Shown: positions 8,522-16,383 of the stretch, in pieces | How the letters are laid out: each line of letters opens with the position of its first letter | Position numbering within the stretch: position 1 is the stretch's first letter | Source of the DNA: Burkholderia sp. Ax-1719 | GTDB taxonomy: Bacteria > Pseudomonadota > Gammaproteobacteria > Burkholderiales > Burkholderiaceae | Assembly: GCF_011753055.1 (NCBI RefSeq) | Contig: NZ_VWWJ01000005.1 | Location: forward strand, 186,001 to 250,000 | DNA length: 64,000 nt | Reading direction: 5' to 3' | Made by a program: the position numbers and the translations under genes | Notes under the pieces: model-generated | The model's database searches: none | The model's input: the letters and a program-made list of their open reading frames with translations, nothing else | Told to the model about the DNA's origin: nothing

Positions 8522-9177
8522 AGAAGGCGGCAGAAGATGAAGGCAGAAGGCGAGGGTGGGCGACCGGAGCAGAAGGCGAGCAAAAGTTGCCCATCGGAAA
8601 CCATCTGCTGAATCCGTGACTAAATCGACTAACTGTCCGTCCGATCAATGAGTTGGCGCGCTCTTCAGTGGGTTATCAACAGGTTTATCCCAAGAAGCTG
8701 TGGACAACTTTTCTGCGCGTTTTTTGTGCATTTTTGCTTGTGCATGCGCGTTTATCGTTATGAATCATAGGCTTGGTTGCGATGTCCAGCACTTGTCCCC
8801 AGGGCTGTGAACAAAAACTGTGGACAAGCGCAGCCCCATTGCACGCATCCGGGTCAAAACTGCTGCAAACGGCAACGCGGCAGACAATCCGATATGCATC
8901 AGGTACTTGGCGCACTCATCCCTGGGTTACGCACAGGCCTGCTAACAAAAACTGTGGATAGTCTGCAGGGATGAGACCCAGATGCTGATATCGATAACAC
9001 TTGCCTTGCGCGGCCCGCAGTTTCAGTCCGATAATCGGGTTCGCAGTCGATTGCCTCGCGGGTGTGATGGATGGCTTCACCGCCGTAGCCTGGCAGTCTG
9101 AACAGTTCGCAGCACGCATCACGTACGCTTCGCTCCACGCGTCGCGACTCATTCTCCCCGCCACTCTCCATCGCGCC
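8522..9177. other. Non-coding stretch with DnaA-box-like repeats
   Basis: There is no credible gene between the phosphoesterase stop and the MFS start. The stretch holds one copy of the dispersed palindrome (TTGCCCATCGGAAAC, 8587-8601), a cluster of DnaA-box-like 9-mers between 8673 and 8961, and a 15-base direct repeat, AACAAAAACTGTGGA, at 8810-8824 and 8944-8958. The MFS promoter must also lie here. Confidence 0.6.
8673..8961. promoter_or_regulatory. Cluster of DnaA-box-like 9-mers
   Basis: Measured against TTATCCACA, one-mismatch copies are TTATCAACA (8673-8681), TTGTCCACA on the minus strand at 8699-8707 and 8819-8827, and CTATCCACA on the minus strand at 8953-8961. Weaker relatives are TTGTTCACA (minus, 8806-8814) and TTGTCCCCA (8794-8802). 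Two copies lie in the same 15-base repeat. No dnaA, dnaN, parAB or repA gene is near, so this looks like a DnaA-binding or titration locus rather than an origin. Confidence 0.45.
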
Positions 9178-10539
9178 GTGCTCAAGAACTCGCGCTTTGT
9201 CGGTCTCCTGCATATTCCCGGTTTTCTGCCGCTAGCCGGCGCCACCCTGATGCTGGGCGTGGCGATGTCCTTCACCGCGCCGTACCTCTCGCTATTCGGC
9301 GTCGAGCGCGCCGGCATGACGCCATTCAGGCTGGGCGTGTTCATGACCGCCATCGCCGCGAGCGGTGTGATCGCCAGTACGGCGGCGGGGCGCTGGAGCG
9401 ATCGTACGGGCAAGCACCGGCTGCTGTTGCTGGTGTCGCTCTGCGCGGCGACCCTCGGCTACCTGTGTCTGTGCGTCGTGCGCGATTACCGGCTGCTGCT
9501 GGCGGTGGGCATCGCGTTTATCGGCGCGGGCGGCTGTGCGCTTTCGCTGGTGTTCTCGTTCAGCCGCGCAGCATTGCCTGCCGCCGACGATGCCGAGCGC
9601 ACTTTCGCCAGCGCAACCTTGCGCACGATTCTGTCTGCCGCCTGGGTGTTCGGTCCGGCGGTGGGCGCGCTGGTGCTCGCGGCCACTGGCTTCTACGGGC
9701 TGTTCCTGTTCGCCGCGGCCAGCTTCGCGGCCTGCGGCACGATCGTCTGGCGCATGCGCGAGCCGCGTCAGGACGAGCACGCCACGCAACATCTGATGGC
9801 GCGGCCCACGGCCCAGGAAGTGGCGCAGGAGCGCGCCGAAGACGCCATCGCGCCTTACGAGGGCCAGCCGCTCACGCAAGCCGAGGTGCAGCCCGCCGTG
9901 AAGCAGCGTATCCGCGTCGCTGCGCCCGATGTCTCGCAGAAGGACATCATGCGCGCGATCGTTGCGCTCACACTGATCGGTCTTGCCGCCAACGCGACCA
10001 TGATCGTGTTGCCGCTGTACATCGTCCACGGCTTGCAGGGTTCGCGGATTGATGTGTCGATCATGCTGGGGCTGGGCGCGCTCATGGAGATTCCGATGAT
10101 GCTCGCGCTGGGCGCGAAGGCGTCGCGCCTGAACAAGCCGCATTGGCTCGCGGCTTGCGCGGTGGTGCACGCGGTGTATTTCGCGTCGATGGCGGCGGCG
10201 CCCGGCGTGCATTCGCTCATCCCGATGCAGATTCTCAACGCCTTCGTGGTGGCCGTGACGTCCTGCCTTGGCATGACTTTCGTGCAGGATCTGATGCCCG
10301 ATTCGCCGGGACGGGCGACAGCGCTGTTCTTCAATGCGTCGCGGCTGGGCTCGATCCTGTCCGGTGTGCTGTCGGGGATGCTGGTGCAGGCGTTCGGTTA
10401 TCGCGGCACGTTTCTGTTTTGCGGCGTGCTCGCCCTGTGCGCGCTCGTATTGTTCGCTGTGCCTGGCGAGCAATATCCGAAGATGTGGCGCGCGGTGCGC
10501 GATTTCGTGCGTGAGCGTTTCGCGTCGCGCTCCCGATAA
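9178..10539 (+). CDS. MFS transporter, sugar-efflux-like
   Basis: Twelve-helix major facilitator of the inner membrane. Alignable sequence begins at LKNSRFVGLLHIPGFLPLAGATLML, which resembles sugar efflux transporters of the Set type. The motif GRWSDRTGKHR lies in the loop between helices 2 and 3. A long charged cytoplasmic loop (about residues 190-250 of this model) separates the halves. I begin at GTG 9178 because the upstream in-frame sequence (possible starts at 9001 and ATG 9067) does not look like transporter and overlaps the non-coding repeat region; none of the starts has a good ribosome site. The exported compound is unknown. A bidirectional-looking hairpin follows the stop. Confidence 0.78.
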   Translation: MLKNSRFVGLLHIPGFLPLAGATLMLGVAMSFTAPYLSLFGVERAGMTPFRLGVFMTAIAASGVIASTAAGRWSDRTGKHRLLLLVSLCAATLGYLCLCVVRDYRLLLAVGIAFIGAGGCALSLVFSFSRAALPAADDAERTFASATLRTILSAAWVFGPAVGALVLAATGFYGLFLFAAASFAACGTIVWRMREPRQDEHATQHLMARPTAQEVAQERAEDAIAPYEGQPLTQAEVQPAVKQRIRVAAPDVSQKDIMRAIVALTLIGLAANATMIVLPLYIVHGLQGSRIDVSIMLGLGALMEIPMMLALGAKASRLNKPHWLAACAVVHAVYFASMAAAPGVHSLIPMQILNAFVVAVTSCLGMTFVQDLMPDSPGRATALFFNASRLGSILSGVLSGMLVQAFGYRGTFLFCGVLALCALVLFAVPGEQYPKMWRAVRDFVRERFASRSR

Positions 10540-10592
10540 CGATGCGCCGTTCGTCGATTCGATAAGGCATTCGAATCAATCGACGTAAAAGA

Positions 10593-10619
10593 AAAGCGGC
10601 GCAATCAAGGCGCCGCTTT
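10593..10619. terminator. Hairpin between convergent MFS genes
   Basis: AAAGCGGCGC (10593-10602) and GCGCCGCTTT (10610-10619) form a perfect 10-base stem with a 7-base loop. A-rich and T-rich ends on the two sides let it serve both converging transcripts. Confidence 0.75.
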
Positions 10620-10648
10620 GCGTTTCCTTCAGGAATCGGAATTTCCGA

Positions 10649-12133
10649 TCAGACCGTTTCGGCCACGCGTGCGCCCGTGTTCTCCGCAGCGGCGAAATCT
10701 TCGGCATCCACATCGTAGCCCGACGGTTCCCAGCGCACCGAAAGCAGCGCCACCAGGCCCGCGAGCGGCGCAATGGCGATGATCCAGAACACCCGCGTGT
10801 TGAGCGCGGCGGCCAGCACGGGGAACAGGAACAGCGACACGGTCGAGCTTGCGCGCATCAGCGTCTGGTTCAGGCCCACGCCCACGCCGCGCAGCGAAGT
10901 CGGGTAGCCCAGCGAGGCAAACGTCATGCTGTGCGAGCCCGGGCCGATCCCCTGGCCGAACAGGAACGCCGCGAGCAGCGCGACGGCGCTGACGACTTCG
11001 GGCGTCGTCGCCGGTTTGCCGACGATGGCGAGGCCGACGAGCGCGCAGAACTGGATCACATAACCGCACACGGTCATGTTCCACGCGCCGAAGCGCGGCA
11101 CGGTGCGCACCGCGATCAGGCCGCCGACGAACGCGAAGCCCAGGTTCAGCGCGAGCGAGGCGAGGATGGTGGTCAGCATCGACTGCGCGAGGAAGCTCGA
11201 AATGATCACCGGCAGGCCGAACGCCACGGCGTTATAGGCGAACGACGAAGCCACGCCGATCACGGTCGCGAGCACCGTGCGCCGCGCATAGACGCCGCGC
11301 AGCAGCGCGCCGTAGTTCTTCCACGACGCCACGCGCGCGGGTTTGGCGGCCGCCTGGAGCGCTTCGGGCGCGACATCGGCGTCGATGCCATAGGAACGTT
11401 GCAGGATGCGCGCCGCGCCCGCGAGATCGCCTTGATTGGCCGCCCAGACCGGCGACTCACTGATGTAGCGGCTGCGGATCGCGATGATGACGAGCGCGGG
11501 CACCGCGCCAAAGCCGAGTGTCAGACGCCAGAGCAGGTGCGAATGCGAGGCGGGCAGCGTCGCATAGAACGCCAGCACCAGCAGGTACGACACGCTGATC
11601 GCCGCATACCAGACAGGGCACCACATCGCCACGCGCGCGGCCTTGTTGCCGCGGCCCGAGAGGCGCGAGAACTCGGCGAGGAAGGCCATCGCGACGGGCA
11701 GATCGATGCCCACGCCCAGCCCCATGACGAAGCGCGCGCCGCCCAGCACCCAGGCGTTGGGCGCGAGCGCGCAGGCCAGCGCGGCGATCACGAAGAAGAA
11801 CATGTCGGCCATGAAGACGCGGTAGCGGCCGATGCGGTCGGTCAGAAAACCGCCGAGGAACGCGCCGACAATCGCGCCGAACGTGATCGCCGAGGCCACG
11901 AAGCCGGTGCCCGCCGGTGACAGCGAGAATTCGCGAGCGACGTCCTTGAGGCCGAAGGCCAGCGCGCCCAGATCGTAGGCATCGAGGAACACGCCGCCCA
12001 GCGCGATCGCGACGACGATGCGGGCATTGCTGCCGGGCGCGCCGCCCGCGTTGACGAGCCGCGAGACATCGGCGGCGCTGCGGATCAGCGCGCGGCCGTT
12101 GGAAGAAGGGGAAGCAGAGGATGCGGTGGTCAT
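10649..12133 (-). CDS. MFS transporter, sugar/aromatic-acid porter type
   Basis: Major facilitator of 494 residues with twelve predicted helices. Helix 1 carries the charged DAYDLGALAFGL segment seen in aromatic-acid and metabolite:H+ symporters, and loop 2-3 has GGFLTDRIGRYRVF. Helix 4 to 5 has FVMGLGVGIDLPVAMAFLAEFS, close to the R-x-x-x-G-x-x-x-G pattern of the sugar-porter branch. It therefore probably imports an organic acid or sugar by proton symport; the substrate is not determined. The N-terminal 30 residues are Ser/Ala-rich and soluble. The gene stands alone, transcribed toward the neighbouring MFS gene. Confidence 0.83.
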   Translation of the reverse strand: MTTASSASPSSNGRALIRSAADVSRLVNAGGAPGSNARIVVAIALGGVFLDAYDLGALAFGLKDVAREFSLSPAGTGFVASAITFGAIVGAFLGGFLTDRIGRYRVFMADMFFFVIAALACALAPNAWVLGGARFVMGLGVGIDLPVAMAFLAEFSRLSGRGNKAARVAMWCPVWYAAISVSYLLVLAFYATLPASHSHLLWRLTLGFGAVPALVIIAIRSRYISESPVWAANQGDLAGAARILQRSYGIDADVAPEALQAAAKPARVASWKNYGALLRGVYARRTVLATVIGVASSFAYNAVAFGLPVIISSFLAQSMLTTILASLALNLGFAFVGGLIAVRTVPRFGAWNMTVCGYVIQFCALVGLAIVGKPATTPEVVSAVALLAAFLFGQGIGPGSHSMTFASLGYPTSLRGVGVGLNQTLMRASSTVSLFLFPVLAAALNTRVFWIIAIAPLAGLVALLSVRWEPSGYDVDAEDFAAAENTGARVAETV

Positions 12134-12261
12134 GCGGGCAGGCGGGCGGCGGCTGGAAAGCCTCGAATGCTACCGGCGGCCCGCTGGACGCCCAAATCGT
12201 CTTTCGTAATGAGCTTATGCGCTGCGTATGCGGTGCGCATGGATGCCCATTTTTAGTGCAT

Positions 12262-12741
12262 TTAGTGCATATACGTCACGCGGCGCGTGCGGTCGCTCAG
12301 TTGCACGCCGGCGTCGAGCAGGCAGATGGCGAACCAGCGCGACGTCTTGAGCATGCCGCTCACGCTCTGCATGGGCAGCCAGTCGTTGAGCAGACGCACG
12401 GCGGCTTCACTGCGGGTCGATTGCAGCAGCGCGATCACCTGCAGCAGCGAGCCTTCATCCTTCGCCAGTTCCGAGGCGCAGCGGCAGCGCGTGTCGAGCG
12501 GGCGGCATGAGGCGCGGCAGAGCGTGCCCATCAGCAGGTCGAAGTGGGCGATGCCTTCGGCGCCAAGGCCTGCGTCGGCCAGTACGCCGCGCCAGCTTTC
12601 GGCTTTGCCGTAGGCGTCGCAGTGCGGACGCAGCCAGGTGCGCACGGCGCGCAGAACGGTTTGTTCGGCGCTATCGGGATGCTGGACGAAGGTGTCGTCG
12701 AGCAGCGTGTCGTTTCTCGCGAAAGGGGCGGTGTAGTTCAT
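12262..12741 (-). CDS. Uncharacterised protein downstream of a Fur box
   Basis: I do not recognise the family. The product has 159 residues and begins MNYTAPFARND. It appears helical, with no signal peptide or membrane helix. A Cys cluster, LCRASCRPLDTRCRC, near the middle could bind metal or an iron-sulfur cluster. The start at 12741 is chosen because GGAGG lies five to eight bases before it; an in-frame extension to 12852 looks non-coding. A strong Fur palindrome lies about 125 bases upstream, so iron repression is likely. No siderophore or heme gene is adjacent. Confidence 0.6.
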   Translation of the reverse strand: MNYTAPFARNDTLLDDTFVQHPDSAEQTVLRAVRTWLRPHCDAYGKAESWRGVLADAGLGAEGIAHFDLLMGTLCRASCRPLDTRCRCASELAKDEGSLLQVIALLQSTRSEAAVRLLNDWLPMQSVSGMLKTSRWFAICLLDAGVQLSDRTRRVTYMH

Positions 12742-12865
12742 GGGGCCTCCGGCGAACAGGGCAAACGCGCAGCAGGGTGCGCGGATCAGCGGATCAATCA
12801 GCAATCGATCAATCAGGCCGGCCTCGCCGGCATGGAAAGCATGATGCCCCAAAACGCATCCAAAT

Positions 12866-12884
12866 GCAAATGATTCTCATTTGT
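12866..12884. promoter_or_regulatory. Fur box
   Basis: The 19-base element contains a perfect AAATGA-TTC-TCATTT palindrome (12868-12882), the core of the GATAATGATAATCATTATC Fur site. On the plus strand it abuts a consensus -10, TATAAT (12884-12889). It may also serve the minus-strand gene starting at 12741. Iron-dependent Fur repression of one or both transcripts is the natural reading. Confidence 0.75.
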
Positions 12885-12895
12885 ATAATGGCGAT

Positions 12896-13103
12896 GCCAG
12901 TGGGCAGCGAATGCGCATGCGGCAGTGCAGCAGCACCGCGTTAAAGATCGGAATCAATCACCGGTGACGTGGGAAAGGACTCTTCCAGGCAGGCCGCTTA
13001 ATTGGAGGGCCACAAGCCGCTACAGTGCCGCCCATGCGTGTTCCAGCATCGCTGGCGCATCGTGAGAGTTCGCCCCGGCCCGAAGACGGCCGGGGCTTTT
13101 TTT
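12896..13103 (+). ncRNA. Candidate Fur-regulated small RNA
   Basis: A TATAAT -10 box overlapping the end of a Fur box is followed by about 200 bases with no credible gene, then a strong factor-independent terminator (13072-13103). The internal sequence can fold, for example around GGAAAGGACTCTTCC, and has CCGCCC/GTTCC-type single-stranded stretches. The layout is that of iron-stress small RNAs such as RyhB or PrrF. The -35 region is weak. An 18-residue frame (MAMPVGSECACGS...) sits at the 5' end but lacks a ribosome site. Start and length are estimates. Confidence 0.5.
13072..13103 (+). terminator. Strong Rho-independent terminator
   Basis: GCCCCGGCC (13072-13080) pairs with GGCCGGGGC (13088-13096) around CGAAGAC, followed by seven T. 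No annotated plus-strand gene ends here, which supports a non-coding transcript. Confidence 0.88.
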
Positions 13104-13563
13104 GCACCGCGCAAAGCCTCGCCCCGCAAGCCTGGCGCGGCCTGCAGGATTGCGCCCCTATGCATAAGTCATTGAGGGCAAAAGAACAAGTAAGGTATTA
13201 TTCGGGCCGCGCGGTGTGACGGCGTGTCGCTTGCACAGGCGTTCAAGAGGTCGTCGGGGGCTCTTTTGAGAGCGGAGAAGCGCTGATAAGCGGTGTTTCC
13301 TGTTTTTTGTACTAGCATAAAGTTGCACAAAAACAATGACTTGTATCAGTGCCTGATCTGGGTTGTGTTGTTGCGCTGCAAAAGTTCAGTATTCCGTTTA
13401 CCCTCGTTAACCCTTGGACGTGTGTTGCATTTCGCCTCTCAGCTGACAGAACCATTGCAGCCAGCCTGGTCCGATTTTCACCCCGCGTTATCTTTCAGTT
13501 TGCTTGCGCGCCAGCCCGTGCGCAGACGAATTATGTGCCCCGCATTTTTAAGGTCCTGTTGAA
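13104..13563. other. Leader/promoter region of the NuoM-like gene
   Basis: I see no gene here. It is AT-richer than its surroundings. A TTGCAC (about 13322) followed by TGTATCAG gives a possible promoter, and AAGGTCC precedes the ATG at 13564. No convincing operator was found. Confidence 0.4.
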
Positions 13564-15123
13564 ATGCAATCCGTTCCATTCCTGAGTCTGGCGATCTGGA
13601 TTCCCATCCTGTTCGGCGTGGCTGTGCTGCGCCTCGGGTCGGATCGCCATCCGCAGCGCACGCGCTGGTTGTCGCTGATCGGCTCCATCGTCGGTCTGCT
13701 GGTGACCATTCCGCTCATTACCGGTTTCGACAACCATGTTGCCGCCATGCAGTTCGTCGAATTCCGTAACTGGCTGCCCGACTTCGGCGTGGCGTGGCGA
13801 CTCGGGATTGATGGCATTTCGCTGTGGTTGGTCGTGCTGACCGCATTCACGACGCTGGTGATCGTGATTGCTTCGTGGGAGTCGATCACCGTGCGCGTGG
13901 CCCAGTACCACGGCGCGTTCCTGATCCTCTCGGGCCTGATGGTCGGCACCTTCGCTGCCACCGACGGCATGCTGTTCTTCGTGTTCTTCGAAGCGACCCT
14001 GATTCCGCTGTACCTGCTGATCGGTTCGTGGGGCCACGCCCGCCGCAGCTACGCCGCGGTCAAGTTCTTCTTCTTCTCGCTGGCCGGCTCCCTGCTGATG
14101 CTGGTGTCGATGCTGTATCTCTACAGCCAGGCGCACACCTTCGACATGGCCGCATGGCACAACCTGTCGATGGGCCTCGTGCCGCAGCTGCTGGTGTTCA
14201 TCGGCTTCTTCGCGGCCTTCGCGGTCAAGGTGCCGATGTGGCCGTTCCACACCTGGCTGCCGGACGTCCACCTCGAAGCGCCCACCGGCGCGACCGTGAT
14301 CCTGGCGATGCTCAAGCTGGGCGGCTACGGCTTCCTGCGCTTCACGCTGCCGATCACGCCGGACGCCGCGCACTTCTTCGCGCCGGCCATCATCACGCTG
14401 TCGCTGGTCGCCGTGGTGTACTCGAGCCTGCTCGCGCTCGCGCAGACCGACATGACCAAGCTGCTCGCGTATTCGACGATCGCCCACATGGGTCTCGTCA
14501 CGCTGGGCCTGTTCCTCTTCAACCAGATCGGCACCGAAGGCGCGATCGTCCAGATGATCTCGTACGGCTTTGTCTCGGGCGCGATGCTGCTGTCGATCGG
14601 CATGCTGTTCGACCGCACCAAGACGCGCACGATCTCGGCCTACGGCGGCGTTGTCAACGTGATGCCGCGCTACGCCGTTTTCATGATGCTGTTCTGCATG
14701 GCCAACGTCGGCCTGCCGGGCACCTCGGGTTTCGTCGGCGAGTTCATGGTCATCATGGGCGCGATCCGCGTGAACTTCTGGGTTGGCGCGATTGCGACGA
14801 CCACCGTCATCCTGAGCGCGGCCTACACGCTGTGGATGTACAAGCGCGTGATTTTCGGCGCGGTCGCGAACAAGAGCGTCGCGAAGCTGGCCGACATCGG
14901 CCGCCGCGAAACGCTGATTCTGGGCTCGCTCGCCGCGCTGGTGCTGGCAGTGGGCATCTATCCGAAGCCTATGACCGACGCCATCGAGCTGTCGGCCGCC
15001 AACCTCGTGACCCAGGCAGGCCGCACCAAGCAGCCCGCCGAGGACACGGCCAACGCAGATGCTGTGCGCACCGATGCCGCACGCTCCGCCACGGAGACCC
15101 GCGCGCCGCACTCGCCGACGTAA
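13564..15123 (+). CDS. nuoM: Orphan NADH-quinone oxidoreductase subunit M-like protein
   Basis: Antiporter-like, proton-pumping membrane subunit of respiratory complex I. It has 519 residues with about fourteen helices. Key residues are visible: Glu in FFVFFEATLIPLYLL (the helix 5 proton-path Glu), Lys in AVKVPMWPFHTWLPD and the EAPTGATVILAMLKLGGYG segment of the discontinuous helix. It ends in a hydrophilic Thr/Ala-rich tail of about 40 residues that is unusual for NuoM. The surprise is the context: no other nuo gene is here, and it precedes cyoABCD. It is therefore probably a second NuoM copy or a subunit of another proton-translocating complex. The gene symbol reflects family, not proven membership of complex I. 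Confidence 0.82.
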   Translation: MQSVPFLSLAIWIPILFGVAVLRLGSDRHPQRTRWLSLIGSIVGLLVTIPLITGFDNHVAAMQFVEFRNWLPDFGVAWRLGIDGISLWLVVLTAFTTLVIVIASWESITVRVAQYHGAFLILSGLMVGTFAATDGMLFFVFFEATLIPLYLLIGSWGHARRSYAAVKFFFFSLAGSLLMLVSMLYLYSQAHTFDMAAWHNLSMGLVPQLLVFIGFFAAFAVKVPMWPFHTWLPDVHLEAPTGATVILAMLKLGGYGFLRFTLPITPDAAHFFAPAIITLSLVAVVYSSLLALAQTDMTKLLAYSTIAHMGLVTLGLFLFNQIGTEGAIVQMISYGFVSGAMLLSIGMLFDRTKTRTISAYGGVVNVMPRYAVFMMLFCMANVGLPGTSGFVGEFMVIMGAIRVNFWVGAIATTTVILSAAYTLWMYKRVIFGAVANKSVAKLADIGRRETLILGSLAALVLAVGIYPKPMTDAIELSAANLVTQAGRTKQPAEDTANADAVRTDAARSATETRAPHSPT

Positions 15124-15172
15124 GCAGGGCAGGTTAGTACCGCAGAAATGACTGCAGAAGAATGACGACGCA

Positions 15173-15212
15173 CCGCGCGCTGTCCCGCCCATCAGGGCGG
15201 TACGGCGCGCGG
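15173..15212 (+). terminator. Nested GC-rich hairpin after the NuoM-like gene
   Basis: CCGCGCGC (15173-15180) pairs with GCGCGCGG (15205-15212), and CCGCCC (15185-15190) pairs with GGGCGG (15195-15200) around ATCA. No T-run follows, so termination is only likely. Confidence 0.5.
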
Positions 15213-15356
15213 CGCATTCAAAAGTTTCGGATTGTGTAATTCGGAAGAAAAGCCGCGGCGGATTGGCGTCAAGGCTTAAGTGGGGCATTACGTGCGTGTG
15301 TTGATGAGGCGCGACAGACCTCGCGAACGCATGCGACATAGTGTCTCACTTTTGTT

Positions 15357-15414
15357 TTGACAAAGATCATTTTCAGCATTCATTGATTGTCATGGATCAA
15401 AGCGGCTGTATGAT
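15357..15414 (+). promoter_or_regulatory. cyo promoter with an Anr/FNR-like site
   Basis: TTGTCA (15387-15392) and TATGAT (15409-15414), 16 bases apart, make a sigma-70 promoter about 70 bases before cyoA. Upstream, TTGAC-AAAG-ATCAT (15357-15370) matches 8 of the 10 fixed bases of the FNR/Anr site TTGAT-N4-ATCAA. Oxygen-dependent repression of a low-affinity oxidase would make sense but is inferred. Confidence 0.5.
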
Positions 15415-15489
15415 TCGGGCGCGCTTCCTTTGCCGGATGTCAGGGGATGTGCCCGGAACTATTCAATGAATGAAATTCAGGCAAACGTG

Positions 15490-16377
15490 ATGAAAAGAAC
15501 AACCTTGCAAAGGTTATTGCTTCCCGTCAGCGCCGGATTGGCCATGTGTCTTTCCGGTTGCAATCTGGAAGTCCTCGACCCCAAAGGTAGCGTGGGCGTA
15601 GCGGAAAAGCAGCTGATCGCGACCTCCACCTGGGCCATGCTGATCGTGGTGATCCCCGTGATCATCCTGACGTTGTGGTTCGCGTACCGCTATCGCGCAT
15701 CGAACCGCAGCGCCACCTACGCGCCGAAATGGTCGCACTCGACGGCTATCGAAGTCGTCGTCTGGACCGTCCCGACGCTGATCATCCTGTTCCTCGCGGT
15801 ACTCACGTGGAAGACCACGCACGAACTCGATCCCTACAAGCCGCTTGAATCGAACGTCAAGCCGATCAATGTCGAAGTGGTCGCACTCGACTGGAAGTGG
15901 CTGTTCATCTACCCGGATCTGGGCATCGCCACGGTGAACCAGCTGGCCGTTCCTGTCGGCACGCCGGTGAACTTCAGCATCACGTCGGACTCGGTGATGA
16001 ACTCGTTCTTCATCCCGCAGCTTGGTACGCAGGTGTACGCGATGGCAGGCATGCAGACCCGTCTGCACCTGATCGCTGATCACGCTGGCGACTACGCCGG
16101 CCTGTCGGCGAACTTCAGCGGCAAGGGCTTCTCGGACATGAAGTTCCGCACCCTCGCCACGAGCCAGCAAGACTTCGACGCATGGGTCCAGAAGGTCAAG
16201 GCGTCGCAGACGCAGCTTTCGATGGATCAATACGCGACGGTTGCGACGCCGAGCGAGAAGGCACCGGTTGAATACTTCTCGACGGTGGATCCGAAGCTCT
16301 TCAACAACATCATCGCGAAGTACAACAACGGCCACGTCACGAATTTCAGTGACCCGTCGTGCGTGACCAAGGGGTAA
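15490..16377 (+). CDS. cyoA: Cytochrome bo3 ubiquinol oxidase subunit II
   Basis: Subunit II of the quinol-oxidising heme-copper oxidase. The N-terminal signal ends LSGC at the lipobox, giving a lipoprotein as in Escherichia coli CyoA. It is followed by NLEVLDPKG, two membrane helices and a periplasmic cupredoxin-fold domain ([42 protein letters not shown]). The copper-A ligands of cytochrome c oxidases are absent, confirming a quinol oxidase. I start at ATG 15490 ([11 protein letters not shown]); ATG 15466 would add eight residues before the signal. cyoB starts seven bases after the stop. Confidence 0.95.
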   Translation: MKRTTLQRLLLPVSAGLAMCLSGCNLEVLDPKGSVGVAEKQLIATSTWAMLIVVIPVIILTLWFAYRYRASNRSATYAPKWSHSTAIEVVVWTVPTLIILFLAVLTWKTTHELDPYKPLESNVKPINVEVVALDWKWLFIYPDLGIATVNQLAVPVGTPVNFSITSDSVMNSFFIPQLGTQVYAMAGMQTRLHLIADHAGDYAGLSANFSGKGFSDMKFRTLATSQQDFDAWVQKVKASQTQLSMDQYATVATPSEKAPVEYFSTVDPKLFNNIIAKYNNGHVTNFSDPSCVTKG

Positions 16378-16383
16378 CCAGGC

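Noticed and set aside
8673..8961. Chromosomal or plasmid replication origin
   Set aside because: No replication or partition gene lies nearby and no AT-rich unwinding element was seen; only a DnaA-binding locus is proposed.
10635..10649. Separate operator at the MFS 3' end
   Set aside because: ATCGGAA-T-TTCCGAT sits at a gene end between convergent genes; counted only as a relative of the dispersed palindrome.
13531..15339. 602-codon frame antisense to the NuoM-like gene
   Set aside because: Same shadow effect; the product is charged low-complexity sequence.
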